64,000 nucleotides of DNA, taken from the NCBI RefSeq assembly GCF_041261205.1, contig NZ_JBGCCH010000006.1, forward strand, positions 248,001 through 312,000. Reading direction: 5' to 3'. The notes below the pieces were generated by a model. The model worked only from the letters and a program-made list of their open reading frames with translations, was not told where the DNA came from and made no database searches. Of this stretch, positions 9,296-19,245 are shown piece after piece (the stretch's first letter is position 1; the number at the start of each line of letters is the position of its first letter). The DNA comes from Catenulispora sp. MAP5-51 (GTDB lineage: Bacteria > Actinomycetota > Actinomycetes > Streptomycetales > Catenulisporaceae). A program made the position numbers and the translations under genes.

Positions 9296-9700
9296 ATGAG
9301 TGCGAATGGGACGGGTGCCGGAGTGAGCACCGATGACGAGCTGATCGACGTACTGCGCCGCCACGGCGAGCCGGCGCATTTCATCTGGCGCGGCAAGCTC
9401 TACCGCGTGCGCCAGGTCCTGTCGCACTGGATCCAGGTCGGTGCCGACTCCGGCGAGATCCCCTCCGTGCTGTTGCGCACCGACCGGCGCCTGGGCACGT
9501 TCGAGACGCTGGTCTTCGGCCGCGACCGGGAGATAGAGCGCGAGCTGTGGAGCGTGCGCGCCAGCGTCGGCCGGGACGGCGACGTGGAGGTGTTCCAGCT
9601 GTGCCACGACTCCGCCTCCGGCGGCTGGCTGCTGGTCGCCGAATCCCTGAGCTGCCTGCCGGAGCACATCGGCAGGGTGCTGAGATTCCCGGAGAACTGA
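9296..9700 (+). CDS. DUF6504 family protein
   Basis: This 134-residue protein resembles DUF6504, small cytoplasmic proteins often encoded next to dinB, imuB or dnaE2 in actinobacteria. Typical features visible are EPAHFIWRGKLYRVRQVLSHW (about residues 22-42) and the later Trp/Glu pairs RELWSVRA and WLLVAESL. ATG 9296 has GGAGG five nt upstream; ATG 9284 with GAGGTGG is the alternative and adds four residues. No enzymatic motif is seen. A LexA-like box upstream and a PafBC-like promoter downstream suggest this is part of a DNA-damage group. Confidence 0.8.
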   Translation: MSANGTGAGVSTDDELIDVLRRHGEPAHFIWRGKLYRVRQVLSHWIQVGADSGEIPSVLLRTDRRLGTFETLVFGRDREIERELWSVRASVGRDGDVEVFQLCHDSASGGWLLVAESLSCLPEHIGRVLRFPEN

Positions 9701-9745
9701 CCGAGACAGCCGTTCACGGGGATTTCCCGGCTTCAACACCTGTTT

Positions 9746-9768
9746 TTGTCAGTGGGGCCTGTCACTGT
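9746..9768 (+). promoter_or_regulatory. PafBC / RecA-NDp-like promoter upstream of HEPN gene
   Basis: TTGTCAGTG at 9746-9754, then 8 nt, then CACTGT at 9763-9768. The RecA-NDp consensus is TTGTCRGTG-N8-TAnnnT; only the first -10 base differs. The same upstream block with an ideal -10 lies before recA in this window. Confidence 0.6.
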
Positions 9769-9834
9769 GGAAGAGACATGCTGCGAGTGTCCGACATGTC
9801 ATCAGTGGACCCTGACTAGTACAGGGAGGGAACT

Positions 9835-10359
9835 ATGCCCGCCGCTCTCACAAGCCCGGACACGGGACCGATAGCAGGCTCCCGAGCCCACCCGCCGCCG
9901 CTGCCCCCGATGGGCTCCGGCGGCCACCGCCGCGGCCCGGCCTCGCGCAGCGCCCGCGACCTGTTCGAGCAGGCCGTGCACGAACTGGCCGAGGCCGTGA
10001 CCTCCTCGCACCCCTACGACCGCTACTGCGGCGCGCACATGGCGGCCCTGCACGCCTCCGCGGCCGTGGTGACGGCCCGCGCGGTGCCGGCCGCCCCGAC
10101 CCGCCGCAGGCCGCGCAGCGTCTGGGACCTCCTCTACCGCGAGGCGCCGGAGCTGGCGGACTGGGCGGCGTACTTCGCCTCCGGCGCCACCCGCCGCGCC
10201 GCCGCCCAGGCCGGCCTGCCGAACGCGGTGACCGACGCCGAGGCCGCGGAGCTGGCGCGCGAGGCCGAGGTGTACCTCGGAGTGGTCGCGCAGCTGCTGG
10301 GGCTGGCTTTCCAGGACGGGCTGCCGTTGGGGACGGGGGAGCAGCCGGCCGCGAGCTGA
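9835..10359 (+). CDS. SAV_6107 family HEPN domain protein
   Basis: This 174-residue helical protein matches my memory of the SAV_6107 family: SARDLFEQAVHELAEAVTSS, then YDRYCGAHMAALHASAAVVTAR, VWDLLYREAPELADWAAYF and EAAELAREAEVYLGVVAQLL. Members are small HEPN-like four-helix proteins found near translesion polymerase genes in actinobacteria. The catalytic Rx4-6H of HEPN RNases is not evident. ATG 9835 is preceded by GGGAGGG. The PafBC-like promoter 70 nt upstream suggests induction by DNA damage. Molecular role is unknown. Confidence 0.8.
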   Translation: MPAALTSPDTGPIAGSRAHPPPLPPMGSGGHRRGPASRSARDLFEQAVHELAEAVTSSHPYDRYCGAHMAALHASAAVVTARAVPAAPTRRRPRSVWDLLYREAPELADWAAYFASGATRRAAAQAGLPNAVTDAEAAELAREAEVYLGVVAQLLGLAFQDGLPLGTGEQPAAS

Positions 10360-10704
10360 CGCCGCGCGGAGGTCTCTGACGCCCGGCCGGATCGCCTCGG
10401 CTGGGAGGCGGTGAGGAATCGCAGGGCTCGACCGGTCATCGATCTGATATCGGCCGAGAGGCGATGACGCGCTGCCGTTTTTCGCGGGACGACCCCGCTT
10501 CGCCAGGTGTCGATCCCGACGTTCCCGCCGGCCCGGCGGCGCCCGTTCCATCGGCGCGCCCGGCTACTGGTGGGGCCTGTGAGGCGTCCCGGATTCCTGG
10601 GGCCACCCTACTCCGGTTCGCCGGCTCGCGCGGGCGCCCGGGTGAGAATCCGGCGACCAGCGGCGTGATCACCGCGTGACCCGCGCTCGCTAGGGTCCGG
10701 GCCC
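10360..10704. other. 345-bp intergenic region, no gene seen
   Basis: It contains a 7-bp inverted repeat (10435-10441/10462-10468) and, at its right end, TAGGGT at 10691-10696, which fits a -10 box for leaderless translation from ATG 10705. Short open frames here have no ribosome binding site or recognisable protein. Confidence 0.5.
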
Positions 10705-11472
10705 ATGGACATGGCGCACGGGGTGGGCCTGCTCGGCGCGGCGGCGGGGGCCGGCGGGGTGGATGCGATCGTCGGCGGCGGAGGGCTGATCCAGCTGCCC
10801 GCGCTGCTGTTGGCGTACCCGGCGTTGCCCGCGGCGGTCGCGCTCGGCACGAACAAGTTCGCGGCGTTATCCGGCACCAGCACGGCCGCGGCCACCTACC
10901 TGCGCCGGACGGAGGTGGACCGCCGCGTGATGCTGCCGGCCGCCGCGCTGGCGGTGGTGTGCGCGGGCTTCGGCGCGGTGTCGGCGTCCCGGCTGCCGAC
11001 GAGCGTGTTCCGCCCGATCGTCATGGTGCTGCTGGTCTGCGTCGCGGCGTTCGTGGTGTTCCGGCCCACGTTCGGGGCGGAGCAGGCGGACCTGGCGGTG
11101 TCGCGGCGCCGCCGCCTGACCACGACGCTGGTGGCCGGCGTGGGCATCGGCTTCTACGACGGCATCTTCGGCCCCGGCACGGGAACCTTCCTGATCATCT
11201 GCTTCGCGGTGGGCATCGGCACGGAGTTCGTCGCCGGCTCGGCGATGGCCAAGGTGGTCAACGTCGGCACGAACTTCGGCGCCCTGGTGGTGTTCGCGAC
11301 GCAGGGCCACGTGATGTGGCTGCTCGGCGCGGGCATGGGCGTGTGCAACCTCGCCGGCGCGCGCATCGGTGCGAGGCTGGCGATCAAGCGGGGCGCGGGG
11401 TTCGTGCGGGCGGTGCTGCTGGTGGTGGTCGTGGCGATGGTGGTGAAGATGGGCTTCGACCAGTTCGGATAG
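10705..11472 (+). CDS. TSUP family (TauE/SafE) membrane permease
   Basis: A 255-residue integral membrane protein with about eight hydrophobic segments and the TauE/SafE internal duplication: GGVDAIVGGGGLIQLPAL followed by ALGTNKFAALSGT in the first half, GFYDGIFGPGTGTFLI followed by SAMAKVVNVGTNFGAL in the second. The family exports sulfite, sulfoacetate or related organic anions; the substrate cannot be inferred here. There is no ribosome binding site, but TAGGGT ends 8 nt before the ATG, so the mRNA is probably leaderless. It is convergent with lhr, 25 bp apart. Confidence 0.92.
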   Translation: MDMAHGVGLLGAAAGAGGVDAIVGGGGLIQLPALLLAYPALPAAVALGTNKFAALSGTSTAAATYLRRTEVDRRVMLPAAALAVVCAGFGAVSASRLPTSVFRPIVMVLLVCVAAFVVFRPTFGAEQADLAVSRRRRLTTTLVAGVGIGFYDGIFGPGTGTFLIICFAVGIGTEFVAGSAMAKVVNVGTNFGALVVFATQGHVMWLLGAGMGVCNLAGARIGARLAIKRGAGFVRAVLLVVVVAMVVKMGFDQFG

Positions 11473-11497
11473 CCGCCGGTGGGCGGGGGCCCCGGCG

Positions 11498-14400
11498 TCA
11501 GCTCCGCAGCCGCAGGCCCGAGGGCGTCGAGCGGAATCCGGCGGCCGCCAGGGCCTGGGCCAGCGCCGAGTCCCGGCCCGCGTACAGCACGTCCTCGCCG
11601 TCGGTCTTGGACACCGTCAGCTTGCCGAGCCAGCCGTCGCGGACCGTCAGGGCCAGGGCGTCCACCGCGGGCTGCAGGACTGTGAGGTCCTCGGTCCAGG
11701 ACAGGAGGGTGCGGCCGCCGCGTTCGACGTACAGGACCAGTTCGCCGTCGACCAGGACCACGAGGGCGCCTGCCTTGCGGCCCGGTTTGTGGCCGGTGGC
11801 GGGGGCGCCGTCGTCGCCGACGGGGCGTGGGGGCCAGGGGAGCGCGGCGCCGTAGGCGTTGGCCGGGTCGGTGGCCGCCAGGACCAGGGCTCCGATGCGT
11901 TCGGAGTCCTTCTTCTTCGGGCGGCGCGGGGTGTACTCGTGGGGCGTGCCCATCAGTTTGTGCACGCTGTCGTCGATGGCCGCGCCGGTGGTTTCGTGGT
12001 CGCGGTTCTCCAGTGCTTCCAGGGCCGCCGCCAGGGAGCGGAGGCGGTCCACCGCGCCGTCGGCGGCGAACTGGGCTGCTCCGAGGCCCTCGACGAAGTA
12101 GCCGCGGCGGGCCCGGCCCGCCTCCTCGTACGCCGACAGCACCGAGTACACGCCCGCGTAGCCGCCGGGGATGCGCTCGGCCATCACCGAGCCGCGCGTC
12201 ACCACGCCGTAGCGGTCCATCAGGACCTCGCCGAGCAGGTGCGCGCGGCGGGTCGGGTCGACCAGGCGGGGGGACAGGCGGGACCAGCGGCCGGCGGCGG
12301 ACGGGCTGACCGCGGCTGAGGCGTTCTGGTCCGCCGCGACGGCGGCCACGCCGAAGCGTGCGTAGCGGCCGCGGGGGGTCGGGCGGCGGGCTTTGTGGGC
12401 GCTCTTGCCCGAGTTCAGGAGACCGCGCAGGGGAGCCAGGGTGTCGTTGGTGATGTAGCCGGCCCACAAGAGGTCCCACAGGCCTGACAGGACCTCGGAG
12501 GAGGAGAACCCGTCGCCGACCCGGGCCACGATGCCGCGCAGGAACAGGGCCGCGTCCTCGCCGAGCGCGTCCAGGATCGCCTCGTGCACCGGGCCCGGGT
12601 CCAGGGCTTCCGAGGGTTCGGGGAGCAGCAGCGGCGCCAACTCCGCCGGGCAGAGGGTCACCCAGCCGTCGTCGCCGGCCAGGGAGCCGGCGCCGGCCCA
12701 GACCACCTCGCCGGAGGAGGTCAGCTCGTCGAGCATGGTCGGGGAGTAGTCCGCGATCCGGGAGGGCAGGATCAGGCGTTCCAGGGCGGAGGCCGGGACC
12801 ACGGCGCCGGCCAGCTGCTCCACGACGCGCAGCACGCCGTCCGTCCCGCGCAGCGGCGAGGCCGCGGCCCGGCCGACCGACTGCCAGGCCGGCAGCAGCA
12901 TCGCCAGCGTGCGCGGCGGGACCGGCTCGGCCTCCTTGCGCAGCGCGGCCATCGTCCGGCGCCGCACCCGGCGCAGCACCTCGGAGTCGCACCACTCGGT
13001 CCCGCTGCCGCCGGGGCGGAACTCGCCGGACAGGACGCGGCCGGCCGCCGCCAGCCGTTCGAGGGCGGCGATCACCGAGGAGGCCGGGATGCCGAAGCGG
13101 GTGGCCGGTTCGATGGCGTTGAACGGGCCGTGGGTGCGGGCGTAGCGGGCCACCAGGTCGCCGAGCGGGTCGGCCACGACGGCCGTGAACGCCTCCGGGA
13201 TCCCCACCGGCAGCGGCACGCCCAAGGCGTCCTGCAGACGCCCCGCGTCCTCGATCGCGGCCCAGCGCTCCTCGCCGGCCATCCGGACCCTGATGACCCG
13301 GCGCGCGCCCTCCAGGCCGACCAGCCACGACGCCTCGACGCCGCGCGCGGCGGCCTCGGCCGTCGAGAGCGGCCCGAGCAGGCGCAGGAGGTCGGCGGCG
13401 TCCTCGGCGTCGCGGGCATGGCGGGAAGGAGTCAGGTACTGGAGCTCTTCTTCCAGGGCGGTGAGGATCTCGGGGTCCAGCAGGTCCCGCAGGCCGGTCT
13501 GGCCCAGCAGCTCGGCCAGCAGCGCCGGGTCCAGGGACAGCGCGGCGGCGCGGCGCTCGGCCAGCGGGGAGTCGCCCTCGTACATGAACTGCGCGATGTA
13601 GCCGAACAGCAGGGAGCGCGCGAAGGGGGAGGGCTGCGCGGTCTCCACCTCGACGATGCGGACCTTGCGGGCCTCGATGTCCCGGCACAGCTCGATCAGC
13701 CCCGGCACGTCGTACACGTCCTGCAGCACCTCGCGCACCGCCTCCAGCACGATCGGGAAGCTCGCGTGCTTGGACGCCACCGCCAGCAGCTGCGCCGAGC
13801 GCTGCCGCTGCTGCCACAGGGGCGTGCGCTTGCCGGGGCGCGTGCGCGGCAGAAGGAGCGCGCGCCCGGCGCATTCGCGGAAGCGGGAGGCGAACAGGGC
13901 CGAGCCGCCGATCTCGCCGGTGACGATCTCCTCGATCTCGTCCGAGGCGAACAGCAGGCCCAGGGTCTCGGTGCTGGGGTCGGCGGCGTCGGTGTCGGGC
14001 AGACGCAGGACGATGCCGTCGTCGGCGTGCATCACCTGCGCGTCCAGGCCGTAGCGTTCGCGCAGCCGGGTGCCGATGGCCAGGGCCCAGGGGGCGTGGA
14101 CCTGCGCGCCGAACGGGGAGTGGACCAGGATCTTCCAGTCGCCGAGCTCGTCGCGGGTGCGCTCGACCACGATGGTCCGGTCGTCCGGGACGCGGCCGGT
14201 GGCCTGCTTCTGCTCGCGCAGGTAGGACAGCAGGTTGTCGGCGGCCCACTCGTCCAGGCCGGACTCCTTCAGCCGGGTCCTCGAGGACTCCTCGTCGGCC
14301 TTGCCCAGCTCGCGCAGGAAGCCGCCGAGGGCGCGGCCCAGCTCCAGCGGGCGGCCCAGCGCGTCGCCGTGCCAGAACGGCAGCTTGCCCGGCATCCCGG

Positions 14401-16264
14401 GCGCGGGGGAGACCAGGACGCGGTCGTGCGTGATGTCCTCGATCCGCCAGGAGGACGAGCCCAGCGTGAACACGTCGCCGACCCGCGACTCGTAGACCAT
14501 CTCCTCGTCCAGCTCGCCGACCCGCTTGGCGCCCTCCTTGGCGCCGGCCAGGAAGACGCCGAAGTAGCCGCGGTCCGGGATGGTGCCGCCGGAGGTGACG
14601 GCCAGCCGCTGCGCGCCCGGGCGGGCCGAGAGCTTGCCCTCGACGCGGTCCCAGACGACGCGCGGCTTCAGCTCGGCGAACTCGTCCGACGGATAGCGGC
14701 CGGAGAGCAGGTCGAGCACTGATTCGTAGGCCGAGTCCGGCAGTGCGGCGAACGGCATCGCGCGGCGGATCAGGGCGATGAGGTCGGCCGCCGGCCAGTC
14801 CTCGACCGCGACCATCGCGATGATGTGCTGGGCCAGCACGTCCAGCGGGTTGCGCACCACCTTCAGGGACTCGATCGACCCGGCCAGCATCCGTTCGGCC
14901 ACCACCGCCGACTGCACCAGGTCGCCCCGGTACTTGGGGAAGATCACGCCGCGCGAGACCGCCCCGACCTGGTGCCCGGCGCGCCCGACGCGCTGCAGGC
15001 CGGCGGCCACCGAGGGCGGGGACTCCACCTGCACCACCAGGTCCACCGCGCCCATGTCGATGCCCAGCTCCAGGCTGGAGGTGGCGACCACGGCCGGCAG
15101 GTTCCCGGCCTTCAGCGCCTCCTCGATGTCGGCGCGCTGCTCCTTGGAGACCGAGCCGTGGTGCGCCCGGGCCAGGACCGGCGGGGCGCCGGAGACCTGG
15201 CCGGCCTGCGCCATCATTTCGGCGGGGGTCGAGGTGGCGAGCACCTGCTTGGCGCTCAGCGGCTCGTCGAGGGAGTCGCGTTCGCCGGCCACCCCGCCGG
15301 TGACCCGCTCCCAGTGCGCCTCGTTCAGCTTGCCGGTCAGCCGCTCGGCCAGCCGCCGGGAGTTGGTGAAGACGATGGTCGAGCGGTGCTGCTCGATCAG
15401 GTCCGCCACGGCCGCCTCGACGTGCGGCCACACCGACGCCTGCCGCCGGCCGGTCTGGTCGGCGGCGACCAGCTCGCCGCCGTCGGTGTCCAGCGCGCCC
15501 ATGTCCTCCACCGGCACCGACACCCGGATGTCGAAGTTCTTGACGATCTTGGGCGCCACGATCTGCACCGGATGCGGTCCGCCGAGGAACTGCGCCACGG
15601 TCTCGGCCGGGCGCACCGTCGCCGACAGGCCGATCCGCCGCGCCGGCCGCTCCAGCAGCGCGTCCAGCCGCTCCAGGGAGACGGCCAGGTGCGAGCCGCG
15701 CTTGGTCCCGGCGACCGCGTGCACCTCGTCGATGATCACGGTCTCGACGCCGCGCAGCGACTCGCGCGCGGCGGAGGTGAGGATCAGGAACAGCGACTCG
15801 GGGGTGGTGATCAGGATGTCCGAGGGCTTGGTCATGAACTTGCGCCGCTGGTCGGCCGGGGTGTCGCCGGAGCGCACCGCGATGTCGACGTCCGGCTCGG
15901 GCAGGCCCAGGCGCGCGGCGGCCTGCTTCAGGCCGGCCAGCGGCGCGCGCAGGTTGCGCTCGACGTCCACGGCCAGGGCCTTCAGCGGCGAGACATACAG
16001 GACGCGGCAGCGGCGCTTGGGCTCGCTCGGCGGCGGGCCGAAGGCCAGCCGGTCCAGGGCGGCCAGGAAGGCCGCGAGCGTCTTGCCGGACCCGGTCGGC
16101 GCCACGACCAGGGCGTTCTTCTCCTCGGCCAGCGCGTTCCAGGCCCCGGCCTGGGCGGTCGTGGGCTCGGCGAAGGCAGCCGTGAACCAGGCCTGGGTGG
16201 CCGGGTGGAAATGCTCCAAGGCCGCCGACCCTGCATTCCGGTGTGACGCTGCCATACGTTCCAT
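11498..16264 (-). CDS. lhr: Lhr family ATP-dependent 3'-5' DNA helicase
   Basis: This 1588-residue superfamily 2 helicase is a repair translocase of the large Lhr type (about 1500 residues in mycobacteria). The N-terminal motor has Walker A APTGSGKT (55-62), IIDEVHAVAG (DEVH box), LSATVRPAE (motif III), IVFTNSRRLAERL, ATSSLELGIDMG and QRVGRAGHQ (motif VI). The long C-terminal part includes winged-helix and Lhr-specific segments and ends in LRLRS. ATG 16264 is taken as start (AAGG upstream); ATG 16255 is possible. An open frame continues about 350 nt further upstream across the DUF3046 gene and is spurious. It is divergent from DUF3046 and close to recA, the usual repair neighbourhood in actinobacteria. 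Confidence 0.95.
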   Translation of the reverse strand: MERMAASHRNAGSAALEHFHPATQAWFTAAFAEPTTAQAGAWNALAEEKNALVVAPTGSGKTLAAFLAALDRLAFGPPPSEPKRRCRVLYVSPLKALAVDVERNLRAPLAGLKQAAARLGLPEPDVDIAVRSGDTPADQRRKFMTKPSDILITTPESLFLILTSAARESLRGVETVIIDEVHAVAGTKRGSHLAVSLERLDALLERPARRIGLSATVRPAETVAQFLGGPHPVQIVAPKIVKNFDIRVSVPVEDMGALDTDGGELVAADQTGRRQASVWPHVEAAVADLIEQHRSTIVFTNSRRLAERLTGKLNEAHWERVTGGVAGERDSLDEPLSAKQVLATSTPAEMMAQAGQVSGAPPVLARAHHGSVSKEQRADIEEALKAGNLPAVVATSSLELGIDMGAVDLVVQVESPPSVAAGLQRVGRAGHQVGAVSRGVIFPKYRGDLVQSAVVAERMLAGSIESLKVVRNPLDVLAQHIIAMVAVEDWPAADLIALIRRAMPFAALPDSAYESVLDLLSGRYPSDEFAELKPRVVWDRVEGKLSARPGAQRLAVTSGGTIPDRGYFGVFLAGAKEGAKRVGELDEEMVYESRVGDVFTLGSSSWRIEDITHDRVLVSPAPGMPGKLPFWHGDALGRPLELGRALGGFLRELGKADEESSRTRLKESGLDEWAADNLLSYLREQKQATGRVPDDRTIVVERTRDELGDWKILVHSPFGAQVHAPWALAIGTRLRERYGLDAQVMHADDGIVLRLPDTDAADPSTETLGLLFASDEIEEIVTGEIGGSALFASRFRECAGRALLLPRTRPGKRTPLWQQRQRSAQLLAVASKHASFPIVLEAVREVLQDVYDVPGLIELCRDIEARKVRIVEVETAQPSPFARSLLFGYIAQFMYEGDSPLAERRAAALSLDPALLAELLGQTGLRDLLDPEILTALEEELQYLTPSRHARDAEDAADLLRLLGPLSTAEAAARGVEASWLVGLEGARRVIRVRMAGEERWAAIEDAGRLQDALGVPLPVGIPEAFTAVVADPLGDLVARYARTHGPFNAIEPATRFGIPASSVIAALERLAAAGRVLSGEFRPGGSGTEWCDSEVLRRVRRRTMAALRKEAEPVPPRTLAMLLPAWQSVGRAAASPLRGTDGVLRVVEQLAGAVVPASALERLILPSRIADYSPTMLDELTSSGEVVWAGAGSLAGDDGWVTLCPAELAPLLLPEPSEALDPGPVHEAILDALGEDAALFLRGIVARVGDGFSSSEVLSGLWDLLWAGYITNDTLAPLRGLLNSGKSAHKARRPTPRGRYARFGVAAVAADQNASAAVSPSAAGRWSRLSPRLVDPTRRAHLLGEVLMDRYGVVTRGSVMAERIPGGYAGVYSVLSAYEEAGRARRGYFVEGLGAAQFAADGAVDRLRSLAAALEALENRDHETTGAAIDDSVHKLMGTPHEYTPRRPKKKDSERIGALVLAATDPANAYGAALPWPPRPVGDDGAPATGHKPGRKAGALVVLVDGELVLYVERGGRTLLSWTEDLTVLQPAVDALALTVRDGWLGKLTVSKTDGEDVLYAGRDSALAQALAAAGFRSTPSGLRLRS

Positions 16265-16272
16265 AGTGCCTT

Positions 16273-16308
16273 GGCCGTCTGACAGAAGTGTCCGGGCCGT
16301 CTGACAGA
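16273..16308. promoter_or_regulatory. Two 14-bp direct repeats, 22 bp apart, between lhr and DUF3046
   Basis: GGCCGTCTGACAGA occurs at 16273-16286 and again, identical, at 16295-16308. The 22-bp spacing is about two helical turns, so two protein molecules could bind the same face. The repeats fill the short divergent spacer and could control both genes. Confidence 0.6.
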
Positions 16309-16332
16309 CTGGAGGCCATGCGGTCAGGGACG

Positions 16333-16518
16333 ATGCGGCTTCAGGATTTCTGGGAGCGGATGCGGGCGGAGTTCGGGCCGCTGGCCGACTCCTTTGCCCG
16401 CGATCATGTGATGAGCGACCTGGGCGGCCGCAGCGTGATGGAGGCGCTGCGGGACGGCGTGGACGTGAAGGACATCTGGGGTGCCGTGGCCAAGGACCGG
16501 GGTATTCCGTATTTCTAG
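16333..16518 (+). CDS. DUF3046 family protein
   Basis: This 61-residue protein matches DUF3046, a small actinobacterial family usually found just upstream of recA: MRLQDFWERMRAEFG, SFARDHVMSDLGGRSVMEAL and DVKDIWGAVAKDRGIP. Family members normally begin MRL, which favours ATG 16333; ATG 16318 after GGAGG adds five residues. No catalytic motif is visible. The position between lhr and recA is conserved in relatives, but its function is unknown to me. Confidence 0.85.
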   Translation: MRLQDFWERMRAEFGPLADSFARDHVMSDLGGRSVMEALRDGVDVKDIWGAVAKDRGIPYF

Positions 16519-16620
16519 ATCCGGTTCCCGGAACCGGCGTCCGACCCGAGGCCGGAATCGTCAGCTCCGCAGCCGGAACGCCACTTCCGGCCGGGTAAGG
16601 ATCCCCGCTACGTTCCACAT

Positions 16621-17985
16621 GTGACCGCAGCCGACTCCCGAATATCGCCCGGCCTCGTCGACGCCGCCGGGCGTGCGGCGGCCGTCCAGCGCCGCACCGT
16701 CCGCGTCCTCATCGGCAGCCAGATCCTCGGCGGCATCGGGTCCTCGACCGGGTTCTCGCTGTCCACGCTGCTGGCCAAGGAGATCACCGGGAACGCCGGG
16801 CTCGCCGGGCTGACCGGTACCTTCTCCTCGCTCGGCGCGGCCTGTGCCTCCGTCCCGCTCTCGCGCGTCATGGCGGCCCGGGGCCGGCGGCCGGGGCTGG
16901 TGCTCGGCTACGGCGCCGCGATCGCCGGGACCCTGGTCATCGTCCTGGCCGCCCGGCTGCACTTCTATCCGCTGCTGCTCGGCGGCATGGCGCTGTTCGG
17001 GTCGGCGTCGGCGGTCAACCTGCAGGCCCGGTACGCCGGCACCGATCTGGCGCCGGCCGAGCGGCGCGGCCGGTCGCTGTCGCTGGTGATCTGGGCGGTG
17101 ACCGTCGGGTCGATCCTCGGTCCCAACCTCGGGCATCCGGCGGAGGGGACGGCGCGGGCGCTCGGGCTGCCGCCGCTGGCCGGGGCGTTCCTGTGGTCGG
17201 GGGTCGCGCTGTGCGGGGCGGCGCTCGTGCTCGGACTCTTACTGCGTCCTGATCCGCTGCTGGTGGCGCGGGAGCTGCGCGGGGAGGACGTCGCGGCGCC
17301 GAAGCGGCTGACGCTGAAGGAGTCCTTCGCCGTGATCGGCGAATCGCCGCGGGCGGTGCTGGCGATCGCTGTGGTGGCGGTCTCGCACACCGTCATGGTC
17401 TCGGTGATGTCGATGACGCCGGTGCACATGAACTCCGACGGGATGTCCGTGACGGTGATCGGGCTGGTGTTGTCGGTCCACATCACCGGGATGTACGCGT
17501 TCTCGCCGCTGGTCGGGTACGCGGTGGACCGGATCGGACGGATCCCGGTACTCAGTACGGGGTTGGCGGTGCTGGCGGTGGCGTGCCTGGTGGTCGGGGC
17601 GGCGCCGATGGGATCGCGGGCGTACCTGATCACCGGGTTGCTGCTGCTGGGGATCGGCTGGTCCTGCGGCGTGGTGGCCGGCTCGACGCTGCTCACCGAG
17701 TCCACGCCCGACCGGGTGCGGCCGTCGGTGCAGGGGGCCAGCGACTTCGTGATGCAGGGTTCTTCGGCCGGGGGCGCGGCGCTGGCCGGGCTGGTGGTCG
17801 GGACGCTGGGGTACTCGTGGCTGGCCGGGCTGGCGGTCGCGCTGCTGGCTCCGGTCGCGGTGCTCGTGGCGGTGACGGCGGTGCGGCGGCCCGGTGCCGG
17901 GGCCGGGGCCGGCGCCGGGGGAGCGGCGCCGGACAACATTCCGGGGCGTTCCGTACAGGAAGACGCGGCACCCCAGGTACCGTGA
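16621..17985 (+). CDS. MFS transporter, 12-TM
   Basis: A 454-residue major facilitator with about twelve hydrophobic helices. The cytoplasmic loop after helix 2 contains SRVMAARGRRPG, the MFS motif A equivalent, and a second copy lies in VGYAVDRIGRIPVL. The start is GTG 16621; there is no ribosome binding site, but TACGTT (16609-16614) ends six nt before it, consistent with a leaderless transcript. The C-terminal 40 residues are Gly/Ala-rich. Substrate unknown. It lies between DUF3046 and recA, on the same strand as both. Confidence 0.9.
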   Translation: MTAADSRISPGLVDAAGRAAAVQRRTVRVLIGSQILGGIGSSTGFSLSTLLAKEITGNAGLAGLTGTFSSLGAACASVPLSRVMAARGRRPGLVLGYGAAIAGTLVIVLAARLHFYPLLLGGMALFGSASAVNLQARYAGTDLAPAERRGRSLSLVIWAVTVGSILGPNLGHPAEGTARALGLPPLAGAFLWSGVALCGAALVLGLLLRPDPLLVARELRGEDVAAPKRLTLKESFAVIGESPRAVLAIAVVAVSHTVMVSVMSMTPVHMNSDGMSVTVIGLVLSVHITGMYAFSPLVGYAVDRIGRIPVLSTGLAVLAVACLVVGAAPMGSRAYLITGLLLLGIGWSCGVVAGSTLLTESTPDRVRPSVQGASDFVMQGSSAGGAALAGLVVGTLGYSWLAGLAVALLAPVAVLVAVTAVRRPGAGAGAGAGGAAPDNIPGRSVQEDAAPQVP

Positions 17986-18024
17986 GAGACGGTCAGGGCC
18001 GCGGGACGCGGGCCGAGTCAGTTT

Positions 18025-18047
18025 TTGTCAGTGGCGTCCTCTACGTT
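18025..18047 (+). promoter_or_regulatory. RecA-NDp / PafBC-type promoter of recA
   Basis: TTGTCAGTG (18025-18033), an 8-nt spacer and TACGTT (18042-18047) match the LexA-independent damage promoter consensus TTGTCRGTG-N8-TAnnnT exactly. This class is activated by PafBC in mycobacteria. I see no LexA box between the MFS stop and the recA start. Confidence 0.85.
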
Positions 18048-18093
18048 CAAGACCGTCAGACGTGAAGTACCGGAGAAATAGAGGCAGGCACCC

Positions 18094-19242
<1,149 letters not shown>

Positions 19243-19245
19243 TAG

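Noticed and set aside
12584-14722. 712-codon plus-strand frame over lhr
   Set aside because: A shadow of the helicase gene in high-GC DNA; composition is biased and no ribosome binding site or motif is present.
16556-16580. 17-bp match to the end of lhr (11497-11513)
   Set aside because: Both encode a Leu-Arg-Ser ending on the minus strand, but similarity stops at once; it could be a chance match or a trivial relic.
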